64,000 nt of DNA from Pithys albifrons albifrons (lineage: Eukaryota; Chordata; Aves; Passeriformes; Thamnophilidae), in assembly GCF_047495875.1 (NCBI RefSeq), contig NC_092458.1, forward strand, positions 110,347,727-110,411,726, read 5' to 3'. The position numbers and the translations under genes are program-made. Shown in pieces: positions 25,347 to 39,324 of the stretch (position 1 is its first letter; each line of letters starts with the position of its first letter). Below the pieces are notes generated by a model. The model was given only the letters and a program-made list of their open reading frames with translations, was not told the origin of the DNA and ran no database searches.

Positions 25347-27120
25347 AATGCCAGAGCAGTGTATAATGAAGTCTTGGAGGAAATTCCTATTAAAATCAAA
25401 GTTCAAGCTCCTTTGTTAAATATTTGATCATGTAGGCTCCACTTTTTCAGCAATAAAGTACCATTGAAGTATACAGTAATCATCTTTTCCAATTATTTTA
25501 TTTTTTATGACTACTTTTCAGAAAATTTGAAAATTTAATTGCTCAATTTTTAGATCTAAAGATTGGTTAAAGGTTTAGCTTTGTGCCCTGAAGCAAAAGC
25601 CTCTGCATCTGAGGATATGAAGGAAACTTGGAGTTGGGAAGAGCATCTGAGAGGATTAATGTTGTTACAGTTCTTCCCCTCTTAGACTTAGAAGAAATTT
25701 CCTATTTTTGAAGAGAGGAGAAATAGATTCAAGACAAAAGTAGAAGCAAAAATCCCAAATTGTTATCGATCCCCTTTAACATATCCCTTCAGGTAAGCAA
25801 CAAGACTGGAGGGAAAGAACAATGTAGGGAACAGACGAAGAATGATGAGAAAGGATAAAAAGAGGGACCTAAGAAATGCATTCAAATATCAAAGGGATTC
25901 TTGACACAAGCAAAAAATCTAAGAAAAATTATAGCAGCAATAAACAGGAAAATTAGCACATTTATTAGACCATGCAACATAGATTATGGCTTTTTTTTTC
26001 TAAGCTGGAAGATACATTCATTGATGGAGGCTTAAAAAAAAGCTTCCTATGATTCAAATAAAAATGCTTATAGCATTTGGAATTACAAAGAAAAAAAAAA
26101 GAGAGAGACAAACTGATGTGATTCTGTCTTTCCAAATTCTTCAGACAAGACAGAACTGTAGATCAGGCAGTGAATTCCCCCATTATTCCAATGAGATTAT
26201 AGACTTAGACTTGAAGTAAACAGTAACCTCTTGTGCTTTTCTCATAGCCTCAAAATTACAGGAGAATTTAATTGAATGACAAGAATCACTGTAAGACTGA
26301 CTTTCTCTCATGCACAGGCACAGTACCAAACTGTAAATATTATGTTACTCGTTGATACAAGAGGATTTTCTTTCCCCTCAGTCCTGTGGGAGCACATCTA
26401 GCACACAACCTATTAATGATCAAACAATTTGCTATCTAAGGTTTAAATGGAAACTTTAGATACAACTTATTTCAGTTAGTTTTCAATAGAAAATAACTAT
26501 ATATTTTATAAATATAAAATATAGCAAAAATCTAATATACAACCTACCTTTCACTACACTAAGGAGAATATTTTTCATTTACAAACCTAGTTAATCACAA
26601 CACTTTTCATTTGTTCTGTGATATTCTTCATGGTATTTTTTATCAAATTAATGTCTCGTTACATTTATTTTGTGATGACTATCAAGACACATAATGGCTT
26701 GTGCCATGAAGTTTTTACAGGATAAGTCACCCCCTGGAAGATAACAAAGAGAGCATTTCACATAAGAGAGAGCGCTAAACACTTCTGCCTGAACTGAGTT
26801 ATTCTCCTTATCAATAAAATATATGATACCAGTATCATGCAAATGCTATGCTATTGTCCCAGCCTTCTCATAAAACATTTCCTTTTCCAATGTTCCACAC
26901 ACTATTCAACTGTCACATAAAAGCATTATTCTTATAGGCATTTTTATTTCTTTATCAATTTATATACTTATATTATTCTGTCTTAGGCAACAGTTTTGTA
27001 AGATAGAAATAGTACTACTTTTCAATCAGTCTCTCTACATTTCCATCAATAGTTTATCTAAAGTTAATTATCTGAGATGAAAATATTACATATGGAAAAA
27101 AAAGCTGTTGGCTTGTTGTG

Positions 27121-27177
27121 TTTGAGGGGTTTTTTGGGTTTTTTTTTTTTTTTGGGTTTGTTTGTTTGGTGTTTTTT
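27121..27177 (+). repeat. G/T-rich low-complexity tract
   Basis: Runs of T separated by GGG blocks, then TTTG repeats. It is the reverse-complement counterpart of the A/C-rich tracts found near 29.3, 37.8, 39.3 and 57.0 kb. Confidence 0.8.
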
Positions 27178-29285
27178 AAAGGTGAGAGGTGTTTGACTTT
27201 TATTGGAGAATGAGAAGTGATTTGACATGTGTTAAGAAGTTTGGTAATAATTTATTTGAAACAGTCTAGTGTCCTCACTCTTTTGACCAAACAAAATAAA
27301 TTGCACTGACCAAAAGCAGAAGAGAGAGAATTGTGGCAGTATTTGGGGGTCCACAGGAAAAAGGGAAAGAGGAAAGTGAATGGATTTTACCCTGATTTGA
27401 ATCCTTGCATTTAATATTTTTCTTCCATTGTACCAAAATTAGCTCAATTCAACATTTCCTACTTCCAAATATGCTCCAAGTTCTAAATCAATTAAAATGT
27501 TTGTGGGGTTTTTTTTATATTTTGTGCTGAAAATCATGAGAATAACTTAGGCTGATGCAATCTAATGTCTATGTTATATTCCCAACATTTTTTTTCACTC
27601 ACACAGTTATTGGCTATGTGACATAGTGCAAGGTTTTCTGGGTGGTGACAAATTTGTTACATGAAAGAAATTAATAAAAGGAGAAAAATACAAAAGCAGA
27701 TTTTGATGTTACTAGTGAACTTGGATGATACTCACTACATAGATTTTAATCATATAGTGGCAATATTTTTGCTTCATATTTTAGGCATTTTTATTGTTCC
27801 ACAGAAGGGTTGAAAAACCAGTGCAAATATTACCTGTAGTTCTTGAATTTCAAATACTGAACCTAAGGTGACATTGAATTATTGATCAGAGCACATTCTC
27901 AACACAAAAGGCTAGAGGGAAAATACTCACTCTTTTCAAACAAGCCCCATCTTGATACAGAACAAGTGTTAGGTAGTCTCATGTCTCCAGTAAACTAATG
28001 CCTCCTAAGTATTCCTTTTTGGAGATTCATGGTTATTTCTTAATCAACATTATTTTGTCCACGGTTTCTAACAAACTGGCACAGCTTTTCAGAAAGCAGA
28101 ATGTTCACCTAGTTTTTAAGCATGGGACTAATGTTTATTTTTGCTATCTCAATTTGATTTGGTAGTATGGGAAAGCCGTCACCATCTGCTTCTATCTTAT
28201 GAGATTTGACTCACCATGTGAAAAATAGTGTGTGTGACCAGAATGTGCAGGCTGGTGAAAAAAATCACCTGTGTATGCTGCTTTGATTTTAGCAAAAAAA
28301 TAATGTAATGAACATATATTATAATAAGCATTGTTGAGCCCTCTACTAATATTTTCCCCATTTAAAACTCAGGCTAATAAAAGTAATTTTCAAAGAAAGG
28401 TATTTGTGACAAAACCACTTTGAGAACTTAGAGCAGAAATTTCATTTTGTTATAAATTTATAAAGTTATCAGTTATTAAACTGCATTGTATTTGGAGGGA
28501 AAAAACCCAAAACTTAAATGCCACCTCTAAAATTATTAGCCCCTGAGAATATATCAAATTCTTAATTAAATATACCAGTCAGAATTTTATATTAAATAAT
28601 TATGAGAAAGAAAAACTCAATATGAATATATACATAGGTATAAAATCAGAAATATATGTATATGTAGGAAACCAGGATTTTCCTATAAGTAGCTGGTTCA
28701 TATCCAGGGTTACTCAAATGTCTTGAAGCCCTGACTTTTATTATCTCTCTAGTGTGTTCCATTTGCAAATGGAAAGTAAAAGCAAACTGTAAATTTTTCT
28801 GCTAGGACCAGCACCTGAAACATTAGCTAAGACAAGGATGCAGCAGTAGCCTCTCTATCCTCTTCATATTTCCTCCTGTCAGCTTCCTTTCTGCCTAGTA
28901 GGTTAGTCACAGAGGAAAGGACGTAAGAAAAATCACTTTTACATTGTGATGATTCTGTCCAAGTAATTTAAATTGGCTTTGAGTAGCACTGCTCCAGGAC
29001 AGGGGGGGAGAAAGAAATAAGAAATTCAGGAAAGAATCAGTTGTTCACTTGCCAGCACCTTTTCTTATTTCCCTGCTCAAAGATTTGCCATTTCCTTAGA
29101 CATACCAGAAGATAGATTAGATAAAAGGCATCTGGTTTAATTTGGTTGAGATTTGTTACTTTAGTTTTTTGAGATCTATTTAGGAAAACTTGTGATTTCT
29201 TTTGGCATCTTTTTTACCTGTTGGAAGGTAAAAAGTAGTAAGTAGTCCAACTTATTCCATAGCTGTTATTCCTATCCTAGCATAA

Positions 29286-29342
29286 AAAGCAAAACCAAAA
29301 AAAAAAAACCAAACAAAAAACCCACAAACAAAGAAACAAAAC
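29286..29342 (+). repeat. A/C-rich low-complexity tract
   Basis: A runs interrupted by CC and CCC. It lies about 240 bases upstream of the first well-supported exon candidate. No gene content. Confidence 0.8.
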
Positions 29343-29579
29343 ACCTTTTACAAAAGGAAAAGTGTCTGCTCATTGTACAAATAATCAGAAACTTATTTCT
29401 CATTGCAAGCTCAGTTGTGTTTCTTCAGATTCTGATTCATCAGCCTGGGAGGAGTATAAATGCACAGCATATAGTGTTAATTCTTTACTGCAGATAAAAG
29501 GAAAGAAAATTTCCTTGATCCTGTTGAGTGTGTTGGGAGGAGCAGAATGGAAACCAAAACCTGCATTTCTTTTCTTCAG

Positions 29580-29703
29580 ACAAATGATGTCTATGAATTC
29601 AAACCCCAAGAAATAAATCTTCCAGTATCCTCTTATCCAGATTACCTGTTCAAGCTCCACTATGTTCGTGTGCATCCATATTCTTGCTCTGCCAAAGCCA
29701 ATA
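29580..29703 (+). CDS. Internal exon candidate, unidentified large gene (exon A)
   Basis: A 124-nt block lies between a strong acceptor (CATTTCTTTTCTTCAG) and a near-perfect donor (ATA|GTAAGT). The frame starting in phase 0 is open over the whole block and ends in phase 1. It encodes about 41 residues beginning 'TNDVYEFKPQEINLPVSSYP' and ending in 'VHPYSCSAKA', a mixed beta-like sequence with one cysteine. The next block, at 33004, needs phase 1 to be open and joins without a stop. I do not recognise the protein. The call rests on splice sites, frame continuity and composition; an overlapping minus-strand ORF (29400-29675) is taken as a shadow. Confidence 0.55.
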
Positions 29704-32700
29704 GTAAGTTTTATTCACTTTTTAAAAATTATAAATATATTATTCTAAACAGGAAACCTTATAATCATAAAGATATTCATCAGTCTAATGTTTTTCCCTT
29801 ATCCTCCATAAATTTTTCCTTCTTGAATGTTTTCCTGGCAGAGATCTGCTTCTAATTTGTTGCCATCTTTTCTTTATAAACATTAATACTCTGTTTGCAA
29901 CAATTGCCATAAGTCACTCCAGCTAAAGGTTGAGTCCTGAAAAAAATGTTGTCTATCTCCAATATTTTAAAAATACAAATCACAGTGAATAATGTAACTG
30001 CAATTCCAATGTGGAAGTATTATTTCAAAGCAAATGACAATAATGATCTTTAAATTACATGACCCAATTCTCCTGTGACTTTTATGTTTTCCTGTAAATC
30101 AGGAGCACATTTTTGAAGGCTATAAAGTTGAACTGACCTTTAATTAAAAAAGTAAGTGCAGAATTAGTTTGTGGTTTTAATACCTTTGGACAGAAATAAG
30201 GCACGGATCCCCATTGCTTACAGGCTCTATTTAGTTCACCTTAGATAGCTAGAGGATGCAAGACCAGGCACTGGAGACATGTTTTATGGCATTTCAGCAA
30301 GCTGATAACAACACCCACTTGCTCAACCTCTTGGGAAGCAAAAACCTGATATATCTTCACCACACAAAAGCAATGTTTCACACTCCTCTCTTACTCTGTG
30401 AAAGTGAGCACCTCTAGCAGAAGGCTGGGACCTCCCAGTGATCATGGGAAGCTCTCACAGTGCCTTCCTCTCCTCCTTGGGAAAGCTTTAAGGTTAGAAG
30501 GGAGCATGCTGAGTCACAGATTTTGTGTAGCAATGCTGTTTTATTACAAGTATACAATTATGGTCTTTTGCTCCCCACACGATAAACAAACATAATCGTA
30601 AAGTCAGGTACTGAAGTTGGGAAGCTTTCCTGTAGCCTTCAAAGACTTTATGCCTTCAGTTTTCAGCCTCTGTATTTTTTTTCCTTTTGCCTCTTCCTTG
30701 GTGTCTCTCTGTCTAGTTGCTTTTCTATGTGTAAATTTTAATTTTTTAGGTGTTATTCATGTCATTCCAAAGGCATCAAAAATTGGTTTCTCAATGAGTT
30801 TAGTAGTTAACATCACCACAGATTAAATGTAAAGTGTTTTCCTTTAAAGGCTGTGGCCTACATTGAAACTTTGGGTATGATTTCATGCATGCGAAGGAAA
30901 TGGACAAAGAGCACAGAGAATTTAAGGGCATGGTAACTTCCCACTCTGGAGGGCAGGATTTTGGTAGGACTGCACTTGTTCACAGGACTTCATGCATGAG
31001 CACATTAAAACTGTTTGCTGAAACTGGAATTTAGATGCTTGCAGAGCCAGGCTAAATTGCAGTTTCTAATTCAGAGGAAATTTCATTTATCCCTTCCCTC
31101 AAAAGAAGGAAGACAAGACTGTAATGGGAATGTAGCATTATCTATGTTTCTCTTACATCTGAGCTCCTTTCACACAAATTACACAAACCAACTAAGGGCA
31201 TTTGAGTGTTGCATTTCCCTGTTAGGTGCTTTGAGTTTATTTGGGTTTGGTTTTTTATCAGTGCACCATCCTTAAACACCAAAAACTTCTCTCATCATCA
31301 ACACGTATTGTACCATGACTGGATAATGTCCAGATTAAAGGAAAATTGACCAAAATCTCCCAGCATGATCTTTTCCTAACATCAATATATTGGCATCAAT
31401 AAAGCCCAAAAGATTATGACAGTTGTTCTCTCTGTGCCTGAGAAACTACAAGGCAGAAGACAAGCTGCAAGAAGAATTTGGGTCAGGAGTTGTGTCAATG
31501 GAAGCACAATGAACTTTCAAAGGAAACAGCAGGCAGTCTAGGTTAGCATCTAAAGAGATAGGAAACAAGAAGAAGACTAGCTGTCTTATCCTGTTGGCAC
31601 AGCGACAAAAACCTCCAGTGAAAAGTTAGGAAATTCCTATGGGGATATATCCTAACTTAGAAGAAGGGCTTTTCAAATGCAATGGTTTTTAAAAGAGTTT
31701 AAAAGGAATTTATAGCTATAAACTTGAAGTCAGACTTCTTTCTGAGATTGCACGTCATGAGATATTTACAGTGTGCTGTGGTCAAACTCATAGATGGTAG
31801 TAAAAATTCAGATTGGCAGTATGAAGATATCATTTTAACTACAGACTTAGTCTTTTTATTAAAAAAAAAACAACTAACATTTTGTAATGTTAAAATTGTA
31901 TTTAATCAGAGAGGATATTTTCTGTGAAATTGAAGGCAATGTTAAGTTGAAAGAACCTCAGCTTAAGTTGGCAGAAAGCAATTTAGTTATTTTTGTAGTT
32001 CTGATGCATTTCCAAGGTCACAAACAAGACTGATTTACACAGGAAATATAAGTTAGAAAGGCTGGTTAAGGGAGCTGTAAATACTTTGCTTATATGTGCC
32101 TAGATGGATTTATTTCTTACATCAGCTGCACTGAAAAATTATGATTTACCAGTAATCTTATTTCACAATTCAGTGATAGTGTATTTGATATTTTTTCTTG
32201 AAAAGAAATTATTCCCACCATATTCTGCAAATTAAACTCATATTCAAAGTAGATCATTCAGAATTTAAAAGAATGTCATGGAACTCTTCTTATCCAAGGG
32301 ACACATATGCTAAGAAGTGCCCAGCATAACAGGAACATGATCTGAGAGGGTCAAAGAAGTCTTTTACACAGGTTAAGAAGAATTTAATGAGAATTTTTCC
32401 TAAGCATTGGATAATATAGAATGAAACATGCAGATTATGCAAAAAACACCACACCCAATATGCTACTTTACCAACCATACTCTTGCAAACATCTTTTCTC
32501 ATGATTTCCTCTTCTATAGCTTCTCTGAAATGCAAACTATGTAAGTGGTAGAAAGCAAACATAAAAGTCTACAAGCTGATAAAGTTTATTGGTTTTTTCA
32601 TTAACTACACTCATTAGTGATACAAGAAACTGTCACTGGGAGATTGTTCCAAGGTACCTATTAACCAGTAGACAAGAAAAAGATTTAAATTATTACTCCT

Positions 32701-33003
32701 ACTTTGTGGGTAGCAAGAAAGCATTATTCTATAAAAGCCAGTAAGAAGACAGTTGATCAGTGACTAATTTGTGTTCCTGAACAAACAAAGGAGGAGGAAC
32801 AGCTTTTGAAAATTCAGCCCTTTGACAGCCAGAGAAAAAATATTTATTTATTTATTTATTATTTATTTATAATCAGTTTTTCACCTTGAACACATGGAGA
32901 GTTTTAAGTATCTAAGTGTTGCAAGTTGTAAGATGTAAAATATCATAACTGAGCAGAATTGGATTGAATTTCCAAAGCTATTCCTTCTCCTTTGTTTGTT
33001 TAG
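29704..33003 (+). other. Putative intron A-B (3.3 kb)
   Basis: Starts with GTAAGT and ends with a pyrimidine-rich TTTGTTTGTTTAG. AT-rich; contains the (ATTT)n microsatellite at 32841-32871 and no transposon that I recognise. Confidence 0.5.
32841..32871 (+). repeat. (ATTT)n microsatellite
   Basis: About seven tetranucleotide TATT/ATTT units with one interruption. Located 130 bases upstream of exon candidate B. Confidence 0.9.
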
Positions 33004-33092
33004 GAACACGAATCAAGCAGAACTTAGCCTGTGAAGTGCAAAGAATTTTAGAGGACACAGACTGTAATGAAAACTTGCTCTCCATGTTGTTT
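33004..33092 (+). CDS. Internal exon candidate, unidentified large gene (exon B)
   Basis: An 89-nt block preceded by a good polypyrimidine acceptor (CCTTCTCCTTTGTTTGTTTAG) and followed by TTT|GTAAGA. Entered in phase 1, as exon A requires, it is open throughout and ends in phase 0. It encodes a helical, acidic/hydrophobic segment that includes 'QNLACEVQRILEDTDC' and ends 'NLLSMLF'. The amphipathic pattern and the mix of charged and aliphatic residues look like a folded helical domain. Two further cysteines are present. It follows exon A by 3.3 kb and precedes exon C by 745 bases. No family assignment. Confidence 0.55.
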
Positions 33093-33837
33093 GTAAGAGT
33101 TTTGCTCTCTAGCTAAGAGCATCATATACACTGACTAACACAGGTCTCAGCTAAATTCAAGGCACTAGTCAAGAGAACACACAGGACTGGGAAACCTCTA
33201 CAAGGAGAAGAGCAACAAAATAATTAATAGCATTTTGAATCAAATCATGTGTGATTCTAAAAGTTTTACTGCAAACAGAAAGCTTTCTGGCAAAATGTCT
33301 TTGACATATTTCTGTGTTAGAGAATATTCGACCTCAGAAGGAAACATTTTTCGGGGAAATGAGGGAAAAAATGCATGAGCAATGAACTAGGCTTATTTTT
33401 CCTCTGTTTTCCTTTCCCATAACTCCTGAATGGCATTTCCATTTCTTCAGTACCCATATTCCCATGATTATGTTTTCTTTTACCATCACTGTTCTTTTTT
33501 TTACCTCACATACCTTACTCTCCATTCAACAGACACTGTTTGCTCCCTGAAAACCACTGACACGTACCACAAAAATTCCTGCAATGCATTTGAAACCTTG
33601 GGGTGGACAACACGGATAATCAGTGGCTAGCACTGGTCTCAGAGATGACCGCGCCCCAACAGGAAATGAGAAAAGGACATCCAACAATTTTCTAACACAA
33701 GATGAAAAATTGAGGTCACTACTCTACTTGAGAATTGTGATCTTTTAGCAAAAAATATCCCATACAAGATTATAATTCATCTAGTATAAATATGAAGGCA
33801 ATTTCCTCTTTATAAAATTGCTTTTCTGTTACCTCAG
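33093..33837 (+). other. Putative intron B-C (745 bp)
   Basis: Begins GTAAGA and ends with CTTTTCTGTTACCTCAG. Nothing else recognised. Confidence 0.45.
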
Positions 33838-33889
33838 AATCCACGAAATTATTCCAAGGCTGATGTTCTGAGGAGGTGGCAGGTCACAG
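33838..33889 (+). CDS. Internal exon candidate, unidentified large gene (exon C)
   Basis: A 52-nt block with an excellent acceptor (TTGCTTTTCTGTTACCTCAG) and donor CAG|GTAATT. Entered in phase 0 from exon B it reads 'NPRNYSKADVLRRWQVT' without a stop and leaves in phase 1. An alternative donor seven bases earlier (CAG|GTCACA at 33883) would leave in phase 0. The longer form is preferred because the next block (35411) needs phase 1. The sequence contains an N-Y-S glycosylation sequon if the protein is extracellular. Short length limits confidence. Confidence 0.45.
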
Positions 33890-35410
33890 GTAATTTTAAT
33901 CCCAATGTAAGTAAACATAAAAAGGGAAAAGCAAATAAACCCTTTGTATTCTTGAAAAGTACTACTAGGAGACCAGTTGAACTGGAAAATGAAAACCAGA
34001 AGCAGACATTTGAGAGCAAATAACTAAGGTTTAAAATTCAAGATTCTCATGTTGCAGTAGTTGATTCATTACTGATACTGAGACTATAGGTCTGCTTGCT
34101 GTTACTTTTAATTAATGGAAATGAGTTTTCTGTTCTTAGTTATGTCTCTTTCTGGGACCATCATATTTAATTTTGTAAATTATGAATACTTCTCAGGGCT
34201 CTGCCTGTGCGATCCAGAAGGAGCATGGTAAACAGCACTAGAGAAAAATTCCTTGCCCAGGAGCATTATAAAATCTCCCTCAAGGAGCTTTTAAAAAAAT
34301 AAAAAAAAAGTATAAATACTGGAACTACAGGGATCTTGTTTTGTGTCACAATCATATCATTGAGAAGCTTTTCTGAGTGTGGACTTGAACAAATTGGAAA
34401 GCAAGATACAGTAGTAGCACAGTTCTGGTATTACAAATTGCTCTTTATTTAAAGTTACTTTTTAAATACAAGTAAGATTTTAAAGCCTGTCAAAGATGGC
34501 ACGCAAAGATAAAAATAAAGAAGTGCCAGGAACAAAAATGTTCTTTTTCTCTTCCTCTGAATTAATTTGCATGTCAGTCAAAAAATCTGTCAATGCATAT
34601 GCAATATAAGCAGCATGACTTACACTCCTCAAAGTGTAGGGAAAAAAAGAACAAGAAGAACTGAAGAAGAGGAAAGCGACAGCTGTGATGAGCAAGGATT
34701 CTTCCCAATCTATAGTACGTATTCAACTATAACAATACACCCAAAGATGGTGAAGAAATGATGACAGAACTGTCAATTATGGCTGAGTGGGGTGTAAACA
34801 GAGATACAAAATCTGCTGAGAAGAACTGACACCAGGTGCTGGGGCTTCTCTGTCGACCCCACCCCACCAGGCAGAGCACAAACCCTGCTCGGCATTAGGG
34901 ATCCCATTCCTTTGTGCCAGCCCTCCTAGGCTCAGAACTTGGTGTGGGAGCAGCTTTCAGCAGGGGAAAGGCTAGAATAAAGAAGGTTCTAATGGGAAAC
35001 TGTAGGCATAAAAGGTGTTTGCTGAGATATAAATCAAATTATTGATTGCTGCATTTGAAATTCATCTGAACTCCAGGAATGACAATGACTTGGGAGCCTC
35101 ATTTAAAGTCTTGTTTTTCCAAGTGAAGCAGAGATTCAGCTTGGTTAGAGGTTTTTGCAGCCTGTTTAGAGGTGTCTTTTAAGCAAATCCTTAATTTCAA
35201 GGCTTACTTAAAAAAAAAAAAATCATTCTGTTTTCCAGCAGTGAAGAGCACTGGGAGGTAAATGATTGCTGTTTACAAATACCATTAATAAAGTTAAAGC
35301 TACCATTTAATAAAATCCTACAAATTGCTCTATGTGGAATCTGAAAGGAGACTAACTTCAGGCTTTGCATTTATGAAGAACCCTATGCAACAGTATCAGC
35401 TTGTCTTCAG
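33890..35410 (+). other. Putative intron C-D (1.5 kb)
   Basis: Bounded by GTAATT and a TTGTCTTCAG acceptor. Contains a moderately GC-rich patch near 34830-34970 and an A-run near 35209-35222; no gene recognised. Confidence 0.4.
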
Positions 35411-35457
35411 GTCCCATCAGGTTCCTCTTGAACGTAACCAGCAGCTCTGCACAAAAT
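35411..35457 (+). CDS. Internal exon candidate, unidentified large gene (exon D)
   Basis: A 47-nt block with acceptor CAGCTTGTCTTCAG and a strong donor (AAT|GTAAGG). Entered in phase 1 from exon C, the split codon gives glycine and the frame continues 'PIRFLLNVTSSSAQN', leaving in phase 0. It contains an N-V-T glycosylation sequon. The next supported block, 54758, is open only from phase 0, so the chain is consistent, although other exons could lie in the 19-kb gap. Identity unknown. Confidence 0.42.
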
Positions 35458-37781
35458 GTAAGGTGGGACAGAATTCAGCTCCGGCATTGTCCCAGGGAAA
35501 AGGAGCTGAAAGGAAGAGCAGGGAAAAAAAAAACAAGCCACAAAACAATACAATAAAGCTTAATGTCCCTCTAGTCTCAAGAACAAGCAGCTGCAGGAAA
35601 ATATATTGAATAATGGGTTCCCATTTTTTTCTAGTATTCACATACTGAAATAAGTTGTGTTCCAGCCATAGATTTAAAGGTCCCAACTCAGGCAGACAGC
35701 ATTGCCAGCACACTGGACTCACATTTTAAGTTATAGGTAGAGCTGTGAAAGTGAAATGCATTAAACGTCCTTTCTCTCAGCTGGTAAGTTTTCATCATTC
35801 TGAGCTTGTTGGTAAGAGAAACTAGCCAAGCCTTTCTTCCACAAACCAACAAGGGATTGTATTATGGGTCAAAGTCTGTCTCAAGAAATAATGTTTCCCA
35901 TGATGTTCTTAATTCACTTCATAACACTCAGCCTTTATATTGGAGATGTGGTTTTGTCTTAAGTGGGCACTTTGAAACTCCCATTTCCAACCTGAGAATG
36001 AATGCTATTCCATACTTCATAGAAAAGACTCAGATTCTTTTGATGCTGTTTTTGCAAAATTGATAGACTATATCTTTGGGGGAGAAAAGTTATGGGTAAG
36101 AATATCAGGAAATTGAAGGTACCTGATTTTCATTCTCTGCTCCAGTGCCTTTTGAAGATTTTATACTAAGTATCCTATGAATAAAATACAATTACTGGAT
36201 CCCATGGGAACCAGAGAGCTCCACCATACCGTATCAGTTCATGCATATTTGCTTTTTTGCTTCCTTCTCTTGGTGTGCTAATTTTGTCAATAACGGCAGA
36301 AACTTCAACTTACAATGTGGTTGATAAGGCAGGCTACGGAACAGCAAGACATCAATTTTTGTTCCCTTAACATTAGAGTTACTGCTGTTACTGCTCGGTT
36401 ATTATATTTAAAAGGTAAAGGAAATGCAACTACTGTCTCTTTTCTACTCTCAATGCTTTTTTGCAGTTCTGCTCTATGATCAAAGAGATGCCTAAGGTGC
36501 CTATTCTCACAGGATTTAGGTATTAGTAGCCCAGCATGAAGCTACTCAGCCTCAAGTGGACTCAGACCTCTGTGCCAGGCAGACAGAGACCCTGCAGTCT
36601 CTAATACAGAGGCATCTAGGAATTTTTCATGCTCCAGGGTAATAAGAAATAGGTTGCTGAGGACCTCACCCTTGACCTTCAACATTTTGAAAGCAAGTAA
36701 GATTGTGAACTTGTAGCAATATAATAGGAAAGCTCCAAATGCATATCTCTGGTAGCAAGGGTGGTTTTATTTTAGGCTGATGTTGTTTTCAGACATAGTC
36801 TTTCACACCAGTGGGAATGTGTTCAAGTGCTCCTGAGAGCTAGGTTTCCTTGGGATGATGGCTGAGAGGAAAGGGAGATATTAGATTTTAAGAGGAGGGA
36901 AGGTGACTATCAGGATTTTGTTACATCTTCTGGGTTGTTTTGAAGTGAGTGATCATGTGTTGCTTTTGGATGTGCCTTTTTTACTCTCAGAACAGATGGT
37001 GATTAGGAAGTTTTGCCTCTCTAGGATATCTCACCTCCATGAGTCACTATCATTTGCTTACTGTTTCATCTTTTATCTGGGTGTCATAAAGATTTAGTCA
37101 TGTCTCATCTCCTTACCACTGCTTCCTCATGACTTATGCCTTTTGAGCAGGCTGTCCTCTTCCTAATCCCAGAGCTGCTGAGAAGCTGCATGGAGATGCA
37201 CCCAGATCCTGACAACCTACTAATGTAGATGTTGCCCAGCTGTGCCATCCTGAATGTCTCCTGGTATTTCCACAGTCATTCACGTAGCCCCACTTGTGCC
37301 TCTTTTAGTGTTTGAACTGCACAACTTTTCCATGTAGGGTCAGAAAAGATGATTCAGATTATCATCTTCTGTGAACCTTAATTTTACTGCAAAATGAAGA
37401 AGAGATATAGTTTTTAGGGAATCAGAAAATGTGATGAATTAGAAAGAAAATTGCATTGCTTTTATATCTTCTTTGTTAAACCATCCTTGACTTTAGAGAC
37501 TACAGAAATTTAGAGGCTACTTCAATCATCAGTCATCAATTTGAAGAAGGATGGAGTTAAAAGATGAAGGCAAGGAGAGTTTCCTGCAAGTAAGATTTAT
37601 AAATAAATTCAAATCAATGACTTCTGTTATTGTCATGTTAGTGTTTCATAACATAGGGGAGTCCTAAATCCCCAATTTCCTGACAATGGTTTGGCATCAG
37701 GTTTGGCAAAGAAGCACAAGTGCATATTAAAAGACACTCGACTGGATGGCAAGAGGTGCAATACCCCAAGCAGAACTGTTG

Positions 37782-37857
37782 AAAAACAAATAAAAAAAAC
37801 CAAACCCAAACCAAAAAAAAAAAAAAAGAAAAGAAAAAAAACAAACCAAACAAACCA
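37782..37857 (+). repeat. A/C-rich low-complexity tract
   Basis: A runs broken by CCC, CC and single G residues. It gives Lys-rich or Phe-rich false reading frames on the two strands. Confidence 0.85.
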
Positions 37858-39324
37858 GATGTTTGGGGTGGGGGGAGCACCAATATTTGTCTTTCTGCCT
37901 CCTAATGTTTAGCAGGTTGTTACATCTAGGTTTTCTTTTCCAGGCTCACTCATATCCCACATATAAGCTCATTATAAATTTATTTTCAATCCTGTCAGCT
38001 CTCACTTTCCTTATTTTCTGGAACATAGTTTTCCACAATGAAGTGTTGTTTATCTGAATGGAAAAGTTCAGATAAATGCACAGATTTAAAAAATAGTAGC
38101 ATTTCATCATGCTGGAATCAGGGTGCTGTCATTTTTACTAAAAGCTTTTAAGAATATATGTAAAACAAAATAATTTAAAGCTTCGATGAACTTAGGAATA
38201 AGATGGATTTGGATTTTTTCTATTATTTTAAGTCACTATCATATTTTTATTTCTAGTAAATGTGCAAGTAAAATGGAAAATCTGATCTCCTTGTCAGCTC
38301 TACTTATTCTCTGCTGTTTTACAAACTTTGATCCAAACTAATAGGTAGTTATAATTGGTTTGACTGTGAACTTACATGTTAAACTAAGGCATCTAATTGG
38401 TCTTCTGGGGTCTTGGTAAGGAGCTTATATTCAAAATCTGGATTCCTATAGGACCAATAAAGCAACAGGTACACAGGTAAGTAACTGTGTTACAATCAAT
38501 TTTTTTTCCCAAAAAAGATATAACAGTTACTTATGACAATAAGTTCAGGTATGTCAATACCACGTTATCAACTTTGTTATGAATTTAAATGCACAGAATT
38601 AAAACAATTACTATAGTTATCATTACCATTAGAAGTGTAAGTCATATAAACTTTAGTGCTGTATGAACTCTGCAGGAGGCTCAGTGTCATGATCTCAAGG
38701 TGAGAAATACATTTACCAGAGTTATTCTGTCTCTTCCTTACCTGCTTTATGGGCCAAATGCCAAACTATGAAAATTTCAGGCACGTCACATTTTGCTCAC
38801 TATAAACTCATGCATATGTAACTTTTACCAGCACTGCCCTGTTTTCATGAAACAGAACTAGAGCATTTTTTATCTTCCCTCGATACTCCTTCAAAAAGCA
38901 CATCCTTTCACAAAGTATGATTTCTAGAGATTCATTCCACTCTAAGACTTATTCTATTGAATTATATATAGTAATTTGTGCAAAGTCTGAGCTGCCACAG
39001 AAAGACCTGAGCTTTGAGATTCATCACTGCTTCCAACAGAAACCACTCATACAAATGTTTTGAATTTTTCAATGTTAATTACATTAATGCTTACCTTGGC
39101 AAGGTAGCAAAATAGACATGAACATTAGTAAAAAAAATCATAAAGCATGCTCTTTTATAAAGTTAATAAGTCAATAAGTTAAATCTAGCCCCAAATACAC
39201 ACAAAAATATGTACCTTTAAGCAAGACTTTGCTGAAGTCAGCAGGACTACTCAGCATGCAGTCAGATAGTTAAGAATGAGGAACTTGCTGTGTTGGGATT
39301 AGATATGCAACTGTAGAAAAAGCC

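Larger units (their letters stand above)
14663..29579. other. Long AT-rich stretch, probably intron
   Basis: About 14.9 kb with no reading frame that combines splice sites, correct phase and protein-like composition. It holds several simple repeats, listed separately. All ORFs seen are under 120 codons and are compatible with chance. If the block at 14620 is an exon, this is one intron; if not, it may be partly intergenic. Confidence 0.4.

Noticed and set aside
29400..29675. Minus-strand ORF of 91 codons opposite exon A
   Set aside because: No splice sites of the right orientation frame it; its openness is explained by the coding-like plus strand.
37863..38057. Hydrophobic ORF after a good acceptor (TTTTCTTTTCCAG at 37930-37943)
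   Set aside because: The hydrophobic peptide results from T-rich sequence, and no convincing donor is present before the stop.
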